Shown one piece after another: positions 12,255 to 23,029 of a stretch of DNA of 64,000 nucleotides. Source of the DNA: Cryptomeria japonica (lineage: Eukaryota; Streptophyta; Pinopsida; Cupressales; Cupressaceae); assembly GCF_030272615.1 (NCBI RefSeq), contig NC_081413.1:550930136-550994135 (forward strand), given 5' to 3'. Each line of letters opens with the position of its first letter. Within the stretch, counting starts at the first letter, position 1. Both the position numbers and the translations under genes were made by a program. Under the pieces are notes generated by a model that was not told the DNA's origin, searched no databases, and saw nothing but the letters and a program-made list of their open reading frames with translations.

Positions 12255-12615
12255 TATGTTACCCCAAGTTTCCGGAACGGAGACAACAGGGGACGGGGGT
12301 ACATGTTTCTGGGACGGTGATTTTTTTTCCCAATTTTGGGGATGGCTATATAAAAATAGGGAAATTTAAAATATTCATATGAAAATATGGATAAAGCATG
12401 CACATATACATTTTAGAACCTTAACATATAAGAACTAGCAGAGTTCTTATGCCAAATTTGTGTTAAATTGAGAGTTGAAGTCAAATTGCTTCTAGAGTTC
12501 ATTGTCAAAATTCACTGTCAATATGCAGAATTTATGGGGACATCCCCTAGGAGTCCCCTGTCCCCAGGACGGGGATGCCTGAAAAAAAAACCAGGGACAC
12601 ATCCCCGGGTATGTA
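12255..12615. mobile_element. Non-autonomous DNA transposon with GGGGACG-rich ends, copy 2 (inverted, deleted)
   Basis: The start TATGTTACCCC and the following bases match the reverse complement of the right end of the copy at 9112-10106, including a shared CATATGAAAA-n-ATGGATAAAGCATGCA core. This copy is therefore in the opposite orientation and internally deleted (361 against 995 bp). It ends GGGTATGTA. Flanking direct repeats are GAAAATAAGC (12245-12254) and GAAAATAAAC (12616-12625), nine of ten identical. Confidence 0.6.
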
Positions 12616-12625
12616 GAAAATAAAC

Positions 12626-13550
12626 TCTTCACAATTTAATAATAAAGTCCTTATTCTATTTTAACTTTTCAACCTTCATGATATTATCAATTCAAAGAAA
12701 GATTAAATGATAGGTTTTACTGTGCTGGTGCATTGTTTGATTTTCACATTCAATTTATTTAATTTACTGCATATTATGAACCCAAGATTGGATAAGCTTG
12801 CTTAGACAGGTATCTCCATGGGTAGATTACACTTGCATCACGTGACTTTGTACTCTCCTTGTTTGATGGAGTTTTACTACACAAGTGACTACATCCCTTT
12901 TATCCCACACTGGTAGTACATTCACATCTCTTGGTGTAGCATTCAATATACACCCACTTGTAACTCAATGGAGCATCCTTGTAAATATATTAGCATTCAT
13001 ATTGGACTAGCAATCATCTTGTGTTTCTACAATCTCGAATTTTGCATTTGCTATTGTGGTTTATTTGTGTCATCAAATGTTTTAAAGTTTGCCTCATCAT
13101 CAAATATTTCATTAAATCGAACCAATTGGTGACTCAAGGCTTGCCTCATCAGCAAATCTTTCATTAAATCGAACCAATTGGAATTTCTATTGCAAACAAA
13201 AGGTCACAATACTGAGAAAATCAAATTCTCCTCCATTTCTATATAGTTGTATTAATTCGTGAGCACACATAAATTATGACTAGCATTCTTGCAGTGCTTG
13301 TCAATCTCTCCATGTTTACATTAAAAAATATAATTAAAGCAGAGAAAAAAGAAGATTTAGATGAGAGCAAATCAAATGACAATTAGAATTCCCTATGCTA
13401 GCCGATGATATCTGCATCTCTTCATTGAAAAAATGACTCAATCAAAACAAATCAAATTTGAAGGAGATATTATTGTTAGCTCATTTCAAAAATCAAACCT
13501 ATACGATCCAATTGTAGCTTACTTGTATTCAACAACAGATAAACGTTGTT
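12626..13550. other. Spacer downstream of KRI1, with a 52-bp duplication
   Basis: The word GCCTCATCA followed by a shared segment ending in GAACCAATTGG occurs at about 13091 and 13143, a tandem duplication of about 52 bp. The rest is ordinary AT-rich spacer containing the 3' flank of the KRI1 gene. No gene was seen. Confidence 0.5.
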
Positions 13551-15683
13551 TCATGACATTTTGCTTCTCTTTCTTCGGATAGGCCCCTTTCCATATGCTA
13601 GAAGCCTAGATCGAGGAATAGCAGGAGCTTTCATTTGGCGCCGCCTCTTCTTTTTGGATTTGCTTTCCTTTTCATTATTTATTTCTTCTGAATGATTATT
13701 ATCATGACCGTTCAAACGTCGACCATTATTACGCTCACCTTTACTTTCTCTGCTAAACTTTTTCATCCCCTTTGCAAATCTGGATTGACCATCATGCAAA
13801 GCTATTTTTTTCCTCTTCTTTTGACTGAATTTATTGTGCATGGGAGGCTTCCATTCTTCACTCCTATAAGGAGCTAACTTCTTGAGTGAAACATACTGGT
13901 TCAATTCCTTATCATCTGTCATTAAAATCTCTTCAGTGCTTAAACCGTAGGTATTTAATGGAACTTCCCTGTACTTAAAACGAGTAGGAAGATCGCCTAT
14001 CATGTCCTCGTAATCCAGCTTATAATATTCTTCAAGCTGCTTGTCCAATAACAGTTTCTCTCTGAGTGAAATTCTGCCTTTGTGCCTTTTCTTACTTCTA
14101 GAAGCTTCCTCTGTTTCAGTCCCTGAATTATCCTCAACATCATCAACATGCTCTCGAGCTTCTTCGTCTTCCTGTTCTTCTTCTTCTTCTTCTTCTTCCT
14201 GTTCTTCTTCCTGTTCTTCTTCTTCTTCCTCTTCTTCTTTGCCGTCTTCTTCTTCACTGCTATCAATTGCTGCTTCCATCTTGCCCTTATCTGAATTCCA
14301 TTCAGAATTTTCATCAACTGGATTTTCAGGATTCAGTTTCTTATGTTTATTAACATTTTCCCTTACTGCAGCAAAACCCTGCTTGGATTCCCTGCCATCC
14401 CAACCTTTGGGAAGACCCAAAAGTTCATCTTCTGCGTCAAAATCTGGTTTCTCTGAATCAAATTCATCATAGCCCTCGAAGTTCTCATCTGCATCTTGAG
14501 CACCATAGTACTCATCTCCAAAAGCTTTTCTCATCTTCATATCATATTCATCCGGATCGAAGTCCTCATCAAGGTCCCTTTCATCCAACACGTTACCCTC
14601 ATCATCCTTTACCCCAGCAACCTGTCTGACCTTCTCAAGCTTCTGCATGATCTCCTTCTTCTTGATATTCTTGAGATGTTTCAATTCCTCCTTCCTCTCA
14701 AATTCAGATTGCAACAATCTCTCCTTCTTCTTCTCTCTCTGCTGCTTCCTTGAATTTGGCTTCTTCCTCACTGACCCCTCCGTAAACCTGGCATGGCCCA
14801 GCACCTGATCACCTGCCCCTTCCTCAAACCTGAAATTAAAGCCTGCCTCAAACCTATCCTGCTTCTCCAGTTCCTCCTCATCCTCCGAAATCCCCACATC
14901 CCCATACCCCAAACTCCCCTTCTCCTCCCGGTCAATCCACCCTTTATTCAACAAATAGCTCTTCAAAAACCTTTCATTATCATCCAAATCATTATCCTTG
15001 CCAAAATAGTCATCCAACCGACGTGCAATATCTGCATCCTTAGCACGCTGCTGTGCTTCCTTAACAGCCTCCTCTTCCTCCTGCTTTTCGCGCTTAATCT
15101 CCTCTGCACTCTTCTTCTTCACTGTTAGCAAACCTCCATCATCGCTATCATCATCATTATCCTCGACACCCATTAAAAAAGCCCTCTTAAGCTCATCTTG
15201 CTCTTCAGCGTAGCTCTTTGAACCCCCCTTTTTAACCTTTTTTAGGGTTTCATTATCATCATCAAATTCAGGCCCATTCTCCAGCAAATGCTGAGCCACA
15301 ACATCTTTCAAATACAGCGCCTTTTTCTTTTTGCCTGCTTCGTTTCTCTTCTCGTCAATCTCTTCTTCTTCTTCGTCATCGTCATCATCATATAGTTTTA
15401 CATCTTTCTTATAAATTAACGGGTCTTTCCTTTTCACTTTGGCTAGGGTTTCATAAAACTGTAGCTCCGTCTTCTCTGGAATATACCCATCCTCATCTTC
15501 TTCCTCGTCTTCAGAGGAATCTTCCTCATCAGAATCACCGCCTAAGCCCTTCTTTTTCAGCTCCTGCAATCTGTGAAGCGCCTCCCGCTGCTTATTATGC
15601 GCAAATCTCTGAGCATAGGCTTTGTTCACCTTAATCTCTCCGAAACCCTTCTCCTCACCATCAGAGTCTCCCAGCAAGTCCAT
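13551..15683 (-). CDS. KRI1: KRI1 homologue, ribosome-biogenesis factor
   Basis: KRI1-family proteins act in the nucleolus in maturation of the small ribosomal subunit, as known from yeast Kri1p and its partner Krr1p. The frame is uninterrupted. I start at the ATG at 15683 because the residues after it (Met-Asp-Leu-Leu-Gly-Asp-Ser-Asp) fit the family. An in-frame ATG 11 codons upstream (15716) gives an unlikely hydrophobic leader. That leaves 710 residues. Features in order: acidic/Lys-rich N-terminus, Asp/Glu runs, the Kri1 core with a long charged helix and an Asp-Phe-Asp-Pro-Asp-Glu-Tyr motif (about 320-395), a long Glu tract (about 475-510), then the conserved C-terminal domain with Tyr-Lys-Leu-Asp-Tyr-Glu-Asp followed by Leu-Pro-Thr-Arg-Phe (about 545-615), and a basic tail. 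No intron is needed. It is the only convincing host gene in the window. Confidence 0.9.
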   Translation of the reverse strand: MDLLGDSDGEEKGFGEIKVNKAYAQRFAHNKQREALHRLQELKKKGLGGDSDEEDSSEDEEEDEDGYIPEKTELQFYETLAKVKRKDPLIYKKDVKLYDDDDDEEEEEIDEKRNEAGKKKKALYLKDVVAQHLLENGPEFDDDNETLKKVKKGGSKSYAEEQDELKRAFLMGVEDNDDDSDDGGLLTVKKKSAEEIKREKQEEEEAVKEAQQRAKDADIARRLDDYFGKDNDLDDNERFLKSYLLNKGWIDREEKGSLGYGDVGISEDEEELEKQDRFEAGFNFRFEEGAGDQVLGHARFTEGSVRKKPNSRKQQREKKKERLLQSEFERKEELKHLKNIKKKEIMQKLEKVRQVAGVKDDEGNVLDERDLDEDFDPDEYDMKMRKAFGDEYYGAQDADENFEGYDEFDSEKPDFDAEDELLGLPKGWDGRESKQGFAAVRENVNKHKKLNPENPVDENSEWNSDKGKMEAAIDSSEEEDGKEEEEEEEEQEEEQEEEEEEEEQEDEEAREHVDDVEDNSGTETEEASRSKKRHKGRISLREKLLLDKQLEEYYKLDYEDMIGDLPTRFKYREVPLNTYGLSTEEILMTDDKELNQYVSLKKLAPYRSEEWKPPMHNKFSQKKRKKIALHDGQSRFAKGMKKFSRESKGERNNGRRLNGHDNNHSEEINNEKESKSKKKRRRQMKAPAIPRSRLLAYGKGPIRRKRSKMS

Positions 15684-15928
15684 TTCTGACCTAGATAAAC
15701 TTAAGAAAATGGGCAAAAAAAAATTCTCGATAGTATTTCTTTATTAAAATTTCACACAGACCAGTCTTCTGTGATTAAATCTACTTGCAGGATATGGCTT
15801 CTCAGCTTCTTCTTCCTGCAAAAAGGATTAAGATATTATGAGGATTTTGCCTGGTAGATTATGCATTTGAACTAACAAGCTGCTAGCTTTCATGGATAAG
15901 ACGACGTTGGCATAAAAAGCTGATTCCG

Positions 15929-15942
15929 AAACCCTAGGGTTT
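15929..15942 (-). promoter_or_regulatory. Palindromic telo-box upstream of KRI1
   Basis: The 14-base palindrome AAACCCTAGGGTTT contains the plant telo-box (AAACCCTA) on both strands. It lies about 250 bp upstream of the chosen KRI1 start. Telo-boxes are known to be enriched near transcription starts of plant ribosomal-protein and ribosome-biogenesis genes, which fits the gene's role. A palindromic TATA-like word TTTATATAAA lies just upstream at 15963-15972, so the telo-box would fall at or just after the transcription start. Confidence 0.6.
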
Positions 15943-15972
15943 TGCAGGAAGGTGGAAATTTTTTTATATAAA

Positions 15973-16347
15973 CTATTTTTTACGTCGAAAGAGTGTACAA
16001 TCATGTATCCTGTTAATAAAAAAAAAAAAACGGGTATTGTTTACGACTTTAAACAAGAGAGACGCAAAGCGTCATGTTTCTGTAAAGAGTTAAAAATATG
16101 GATGGTAAAGAAAAATAAGAATTGTGTGTTCCTTAGAACATGAAAGGAAGAAAACTAACATACATCCATGCAGAATGCTTAGCAAACCTTTGAGTGGTTA
16201 AGAAATGCAAAAACATTAGCTATGACAATTTTAGTGAGTTTCTTTATCAAATAGAATACAAAAGTACTAAATATATATAATATAAACTTTAGAAAGAAGA
16301 GAACCCAACATTATGCATTAAACTAAAAACATTGTTGAACAAAAATA
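15973..16347. other. AT-rich spacer
   Basis: Nothing recognisable: A/T runs and a 63-codon Lys-rich open frame (15952-16143) that I regard as chance. Confidence 0.5.
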
Positions 16348-17350
16348 TACATAATGTAACAAACACTAAATTGACATAGAAAAAGGTGCACTTTCCTTTG
16401 GAAATTTTGAAGCCACTGTATTATGCTTTAAACTTTTTAATACAATGTACAATCAGAATGCACAATTTTTTCATGAAGAGTGCACTGTTCTATGAGCAAA
16501 AATCAATGTTTTTCAGAAAGGAAAAAGCTTATGCATAAATTCTTTTTTTTTTGTGAATGAGGGTGATCTGGTTGTTTTTGAAATTGGAATATTTGTTAAA
16601 ATACATGAATATACTAATAAAAATATAAAAAAAAAATGAATACATATAATGCAAATAAACCACCAAATTAAACAACTGAATGAAATGATTTTTTTTATAG
16701 TTTTCTTGGAAGATGGTGAGTGGGCTTTAATCACTGACATCATACCTTTTATTCAAGTATTTTTAACTATGAGTTTGGGCCAAGTTAAATATTGTAAAGG
16801 ATTATTATTTAAATGTATTATTGTAAAATAGATTCTGAACTATAATATATTTTCAACCACTATGCTTTATTCCAAAGAGGACAAACGACAAGTTCAGGGA
16901 ATTGGACAACAAAAAGGTGGGTATGTGGCATATAAGGACATTACATTGTATATGATGGCTGAGCCTAACAACCATCACAACTTCAGGCCTATGCTTTGCA
17001 CTGAAGAAACATATTTCATCATCAAGAACAATGAACAACAGGTGAGAAATTAAATTGGATCATATTGGTTTTTTTTTTTTTCTGAGAAATAGCATATTTT
17101 AAATTGGATCATATCTTCTTTTTTTGGCTAACCATTGCACTTCCTTTTGGTGCAAGCGCTAGTAATAAAATTCATCATGTAAGTCTTTAACAACATAGAA
17201 AAATGCATCACGGGCTAGGTACTTAGTTGATTTGTTTGTCACGCGGCCACCTGGTAATAATAAAATGTTGAGACTCATTGCACACAAATAAATTTCAAGA
17301 GAAGCTTTTGTAGCTAAATGTAAACCTACATAATGTAACAAACACTAAAT
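16348..17350. mobile_element. Possible retroposed insert between 24-bp direct repeats
   Basis: A 24-base direct repeat, beginning TACATAATG and ending CACTAAAT, occurs at 16348-16371 and 17327-17350. The 955 bp between look like an insertion with a long target duplication. The insert holds two coding-looking short frames: 16862-17053 plus, which ends in a CAG/GTGAG donor-like junction, and 17159-17341 minus. I recognise neither. There is no clear poly(A) end, so it may be a retrocopy, a filler insertion or a diverged tandem duplication. Confidence 0.35.
16862..17053 (+). pseudogene. Possible exon fragment, unknown protein
   Basis: The 63-codon frame has a varied, protein-like composition (Tyr-Lys-Asp-Ile-Thr-Leu-Tyr, then Phe-Arg-Pro-Met-Leu-Cys) that stands out from its AT-rich surroundings. 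The codon for Gln near its end is followed by GTGAGAAA, a plausible splice donor, and an acceptor-like CAAAG lies near its start. I do not recognise the family. It could be a stray exon carried by the insert described at 16348-17350. Confidence 0.25.
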
Positions 17351-18680
17351 AGGTTTCAACCTAATGACTTAACCTATTGCATCTAGTAGATACACAAAAT
17401 CCTTGTATGAAGGTTGTACTGTTATTTTTTTTTTTATATAGATTGGATTTATATTGATAGTATGTGTATTTTAAAATGGACGTAAATGTCATTAGTTATG
17501 TTAAAAAGATGATTTTTTAATAGTCAAATTCATTTCATAAATGTTAATTTTAATTGAATATAAAATAACATTTATTAATTTAGGTAAGCTAGTATTTAAT
17601 TTTTTTAAGGTGAATAAATAAATAAAATAATTTTTTAAAATATTTAAATAATAAAAAAAAATTATTTGATTGAGAAATGATAAATATATTTAAAAAATAA
17701 TTAAATATTAAAAAATAGATAAGATAATGAATATGTTTAGTTGGAAACTTGTGAGTAGCTACAAAAGGAAAGAAGAGAACTTAAATTATAAAAGAAAAAA
17801 ATTATCCTCTATCTCAAACATCTGAATTCAAGGAAAAGTGTTGAATGATAAAGCTTATTGAATAGAGATGATTTAAATAGCTTGACAATCTAAAGCAATT
17901 GGAGGCTTAAAAAGGGATACAAAAGCCATTGTTGTAATTGTAGATCAAAGTCATTCAAATGAACAAGGTGTAGATGACTATGAACATGGAAATGTAACAA
18001 CAATTCAACTGAATTTGAAATGGGCAATAAAGGAAAATGATAGATATTAGAGTATGATAAAGTGATTATTGGTAATTATTTGACAAAGTGTCAAATATTG
18101 CAAAAGGCCATATATGCAAGTAAAAAAAAAAATTCTAACTACCAGCAAAGTAGGTATTTATCCATGGGTGTGTTGTTAACTTGTAAAGGTGAAATTAAAC
18201 TAGTAAATGGGCGTTTACACCAAGAAATATTAATTACACAAGATTTGCAAATAAAGGCAAAATAACTTTTGATTGCATGAGGATAAGATTATAAGAGAGG
18301 CAAAAGATGAGAATAGTTGTGGTATAGCAAATTTACAAATTTGGGAATGGGGACCACTTGACAAGTAATTCTAAACAATATTTACGACCAATATTTTTTA
18401 AACTTTGGTAGGTAAGTTGTCCACCCAAAATCACTTTGTCAATTTTAGTTTTCACTTGGTTTGTTTATTCAGCTCATATTTCGAGACATAAATTTATTTT
18501 AAAATTTATATTTAAGATTATGGATCTCAAATTGGGTTAAAAAATGCAAATTGAAAAGATTTTTTAAAATATTAAATTAATTTTCAGTATCAGCCACTTC
18601 AAGTTTCTACTATAGCCACATTTCAGCATGTGGTAACTCTACAGATACAGGTGTCTAGCCACCAAAAGAGACGCAGGATT
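17351..18680. other. AT-rich spacer
   Basis: Highly AT-rich with no recognisable coding or element structure. The 67-codon frame at 18062-18265 is low in information. Confidence 0.5.
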
Positions 18681-18687
18681 CGAGCCA

Positions 18688-19230
18688 CATGGAAGCTCTT
18701 CTTCTGGAGGCCTTAAGTGGAATGAGGACTCATGGCACATTATTCTTGCAAGGAAGAGATGTATACCTTACAAGCACCGTGGATATTGGAGAAAGAGCGC
18801 TCCAACTCTTAAAGTGAAGTCTGATTATGAGGACAGAAGAAACAACACGAAACAGGAAGGTCAAGGAAACTGTGCTATTGGATAACAACAGTGTGGAAGA
18901 TGTGTTGGGCGCTGCGAGCAGGGATTATTCAAGCATCTTGATTAGAGAAGCTCAAAAAATATCAAGGAGCACAGTCTATTTGAAGCCTACCCAAAAATTG
19001 TAATAAGCATCATCTGTCATTTTTTATGCATTTGTAGGTGGTCAGCCACAAGTTTTGAATTAGGTAGAATAGGCAGAGATTATCGAAGAATCTTGATTGG
19101 AGAAGCTCGAAAAATATCCAGGAGTGCAATATATTTGAAGGCTGCCAAAAAATGGTTATAAGCACCATTTGTCCCTTTTTATACATTTATACGCAGGCAC
19201 ATGCACGTTTTGAATAGGTAAAATTATGTA
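18688..19230 (+). pseudogene. Coding-like remnant with an internal tandem duplication
   Basis: Short frames read like protein: one starts at about 18688 and ends in a TGA after 42 codons; another runs 18827-19003 with 58 codons. The end of the second (Arg-Asp-Tyr-x-x-Ile-Leu-Ile, then Glu-Ala-x-Lys-Ile-Ser-Arg-Ser) is repeated with substitutions about 155 bp downstream (18921-19065 against 19072-19230). The protein is not recognised. Frameshifts and stops indicate it is not functional as it stands. Confidence 0.3.
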
Positions 19231-21002
19231 ATAAATTGAGCTTTAATTTGTTCAAGTAGCAGAAGCTTCGGTTTGTTCAGTGGCAGTATGCAATTTGATA
19301 GACTTCACATTGCCATAAATCTGGAATGAACAAAGTGCTTAGTTAAAGTAGATTAGGGTAATGGGCAAAGTGATTGTAATATGGGTCTATGAAATATTAG
19401 CTTTGGTGGAAAATTGTACAAGTGATATTGTGTTAAAATTTTCTGACTTGTATCAAAGTTAATTCTAATAAATGACATTGTATGGACTCAGAGGGCTCTT
19501 GTTTTGGTTAAAACGCTATGTTCAAATGTGAATTTTGTACTACATTTTTTCTGAGTAGATACAATTTAGACTTATGATTTGGATTTTTTGAATTAAGATA
19601 TGGCATGGGTTTAGATCCCATAGTCTTACACATAGGAATACATAAATTTTGACAGATTGTGATTTCATCAAGAATCTAACAAATTACACTGCAAATTATT
19701 TTGCTCAAGCGAGAAACATAAAACCTAGGGTTTGAGTTGTTGTGCACGGCGATCGGGGGAAAATGGGTTCACAGAGCAGCCAATACAAACCCCACTTTTT
19801 CGATCACAATTTTAGCTTATAGCAAACTATTTTAAGGCATTTGTAGTGCGATTGTCGGGAATCCCAAATTAACTGCAAACTAACAATCAATAATTTATCC
19901 AACCCCAAAACTGGGGTGTCTACAGGATTAAAGAAAAAGGAAAAAAGAATAAAACGCAATTGTAATTTGCCAAGGATTATTGGAAAAAATACTTAAATTC
20001 CTTAAATTTGAGTGCTAGATCTACAAAAAGGCCATTTTTTCCAAAAGCATAGAATAAAGAGTAGATTCACGCAGCCACTGTTGCAAATATGAAGTTAGAT
20101 ACTGTTGAAAGGAGATTTGGATTTTTACCAGGTGATTACTGATGACAAGGTTCAGAAAAGAATGCCCTGAAAAATCTACTTAGCTTGAAGGTAATGAATT
20201 TTCCCCAGGGTTAAGTCAAAGTTACCAAAGTTAAGTCCAAAACTTGTTGCAGATGACAATGGCTCAAAGCTCCAGTAGTTCCCAGCTGAAACTCGGTGCT
20301 CTCTGTCATTTTTAACTCGCTCTTTTTCTACACTAACTATGATTATGTTGTAAATGCTAAAGAGTCACAGAAGTTGCTGGCATTGTTGCTCGCTGAGCGG
20401 AGTTGCCATTGGGGAGGGTAGTTGTTGTGGTTGCCGATGGAAGACGTCTATTTGTAGATGAAAAAATAATAATTTTAGTTTCTAGAATATTTCATAGTTT
20501 CGAGAACTTTCTATTTGCAATTATTTTTCTATTTGGGCCACTAAATTTCTAGAATCGATTAATTTATTGTTGATAGGTATTGTGAAATTATTGATAGTTT
20601 TAAAAAAGGGTAAAATTAAAAAATTAATGGCAACTACCAATGATAATAGAAAAAAATAATTATATTTTAATTATTAATTCTATTGAAATTACTAAACATT
20701 GGAAAATGTGAGAAGATGTGAAAAATATTTAATGTTGATTGGTCAGCATAAACTAATAAAACGCATCTAACGGATGCGTTAGTATCCTGCTTGTCGGCAG
20801 GAACTAACAAAGGAATTTAGATGATGGAATTATTAATTTTTAATTTAGGTTAGGGTTTAGGTTTGAATAAGATAAGATTTATTTCAAAGTTTAAAATATT
20901 ATTGTAGATTTAAAAAGTAAGATAGAATTTAAATAATAATAATAATAAGATAATAAAATATAAATAATAATTTAAATAATAATAATAAGATAATAAAATA
21001 TA
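19231..21002. other. Spacer with two hairpins and AT-rich repeats
   Basis: No gene is recognised. Two adjacent hairpins lie at 20760-20807 (listed separately). A 38-bp AT-rich unit built on AATAATAATAAGATAAT is duplicated at about 20936-21002. Confidence 0.45.
20760..20807. repeat. Two consecutive inverted repeats
   Basis: AACGCATC (20760-20767) pairs with GATGCGTT (20773-20780). Immediately after, TTAGT plus CCTGC (20779-20790) pairs with GCAGG plus ACTAA (20797-20807). The function is unknown. Confidence 0.5.
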
Positions 21003-22662
21003 AAAATAAATTTTTTTTTTGGCTCAGTAAAAGTCATATGATTTTATTAACAATAAGAAAGTTCCAGATACATCTTCAAAAACTACATCTCAAAATTGTA
21101 TATCTGCCCTACCCTCCTCCTACAAACATCTGAAATCAAAATTTCCAGTAGCTACATCTCAAAATTGGGCATACCTACCCTGCCCTCCTACAACAAACAA
21201 TCTATTCCAACGAGCATCATAGCAAAATTCAACATTGCATCAAAATTCACAACATCAGAACTTACAAAATTACAATGACAAAATGAAACAAAAAGCCCCA
21301 AATCCACCCACCACTCCTCTCCTTCTTGACGCATGACCCCTGTGATTCCCACGTTGGCCATCTCTCCAATAATTCACTAATTTGAATTTGATCTTCGTCA
21401 GGTCCATCGTCTCTTACGGCAGGCCCGAAGCAAGAACAAGCTCCCAGTAGTAACATAATCTTGTACAGCACATCACCCTTCCACTGCTTCATACCTCCTC
21501 ACATTTCGGTCCTTAAAAGCATGCCAAAGTATGAAAGGGTGCACATCATGCGGATGGTAACCCAGAACCGCCACCCAATCACCTAACGCAGTCACAAACC
21601 TTCATCCCGGCTCTGCAAGTGCAAGAAGAGCATCCAAACCTTGCCTCCATTCTAGTCTCACACACCTCTCCATAATCTATTTCACCTCCTGGACGCTATC
21701 ACATTCGAGCCCCCAAGCATGAGAAACATGGATGAAATATCTGTGTTCATACGGTATTTTTTTATTTGCTAGAATAAAATCATACCCAAGAACCGACCGC
21801 ACCTACAAGAGGAAGAATGGGTCATCCATAGTGAAGACTATCTTCAACCTTTCCAATGTGATTTTGCCCCAAAAGGCCATCTGTTGCTTCGATGCCTTCA
21901 AGCTAAAATTCACCTCCATATTCTTGACAAATGCACCTTGCACTATCCACAAATATGAGGGAGCAACCATCTATCGATCAAAAAACTTGCATGCACATCT
22001 CCCACGACAACTAAGGGTGGCAATAAAGACTAGCATACACAACCAAAACTAAACATAAATGTCGATCACCAAATTTCACCACCTCACTTCTTGTCGTCCT
22101 TTCTCCCTACATGACGACCGCCAAAATAGAAGTGAGTAAATGCAGGTTTGTACAACTCCAACTCACAGCTCCAACACCATTCATCTCGCCACTTCCACTG
22201 CCAACTTGGACAAGGAATCTGCCAATTGATTTCCCTCCCGGTACACATGCGAAATTTTGAAATTATTGAAACCTTCTAATTTCATTTTGATAATTCGAGC
22301 AAATTTATCCAACTTCCAAACCTTAGCTCCTCCATTGATAATTGCATTTATTACAATCTGAGATTCCCTTCTAGATACAATTGTTCGACCCTAAGTCTTT
22401 TCACCAAATCCACTGCCAACATAGCGTACCTCTGCCTCATTATTGGTTCCTATCTCTAATTGCTTCGAATCAATTGCATGTATATTTTCTTCTAAATCAC
22501 AAGCTACACATCCAACTCCAGAGGGACCAAGATTCCCTTTTGATGCTCCATCAAAATTCACCTTCACCCAACCCGAATATGGTTTAGTCCATTCCACTCC
22601 CTCTCTTCTCGTCCTAGGATCAACCCTAGAATGCTCATTAACGGGCAATATTAAAATAAATT
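21003..22662 (-). mobile_element. 5'-truncated LINE with RNase H, 3' poly(A) and target duplication
   Basis: The minus strand ends in a GAGCC word followed by an A tract (21011-21020), the usual LINE tail. The 5' end at about 22650 encodes an RNase H domain. A 10-bp direct repeat AAAATAAATT flanks it (21003-21012 and 22653-22662). Below the RNase H segment, at 22130-21020, the sequence is a degraded 3' region comparable to the third-ORF region of the large LINE. Confidence 0.55.
22180..22648 (-). pseudogene. LINE RNase H domain remnant
   Basis: The minus-strand frame from 22648 gives Val-Asn-Phe-Asp-Gly-Ala-Ser-Lys-Gly-Asn, the first catalytic Asp motif of type I RNase H as found at the C-terminus of plant L1-type LINEs. 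Then comes a Thr-Asn-Asn-Glu-Ala-Glu motif (second catalytic residue). After a break it continues to His-Val-Tyr-Arg-Glu-Gly-Asn-Gln-Leu-Ala-Asp near 22220, the last motif. Frameshift and stop near 22390 split it. It is homologous to the RNase H at about 30120-30520. Confidence 0.6.
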
Positions 22663-23029
22663 CTATTTAAGTTAATAATATTGAATTTGGATGGTACGAT
22701 AATAAATTAGTAAAATAATTTTATTTAAGAGAATGATATTGAATATTTTTATTTAATTAAAATAGAATAATTTTAAAAATTAGATAAGATTTTAAAGATT
22801 TTATTTAGGTTGTATTTAGAACTAGAAAATAAGTTTTTTTTTAAATGTTATTTGAGATAATTGGATAAAAGAATATTGAAATAAGATTTTATTTAAGATA
22901 AGAGCATTAATAGTTTTTTAGTGACTAATATTTGTCAATTAGGACCACTGAGGTTCAAACTCTTATTGGTCATTGTGATTACAAGGTTGTGACTTTGCAA
23001 ATAACATATTTAGACTACATTATTAAGTT
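22663..23029. other. AT-rich spacer
   Basis: No feature seen other than A/T-rich repeats of AGATAA and TTTATTTAA words. Confidence 0.5.

Noticed and set aside
14041-14472. Ser-rich 143-codon frame on the plus strand
   Set aside because: It is the reverse shadow of the Glu-rich tract of KRI1 (repeated TTC and TCC codons), with no family resemblance.
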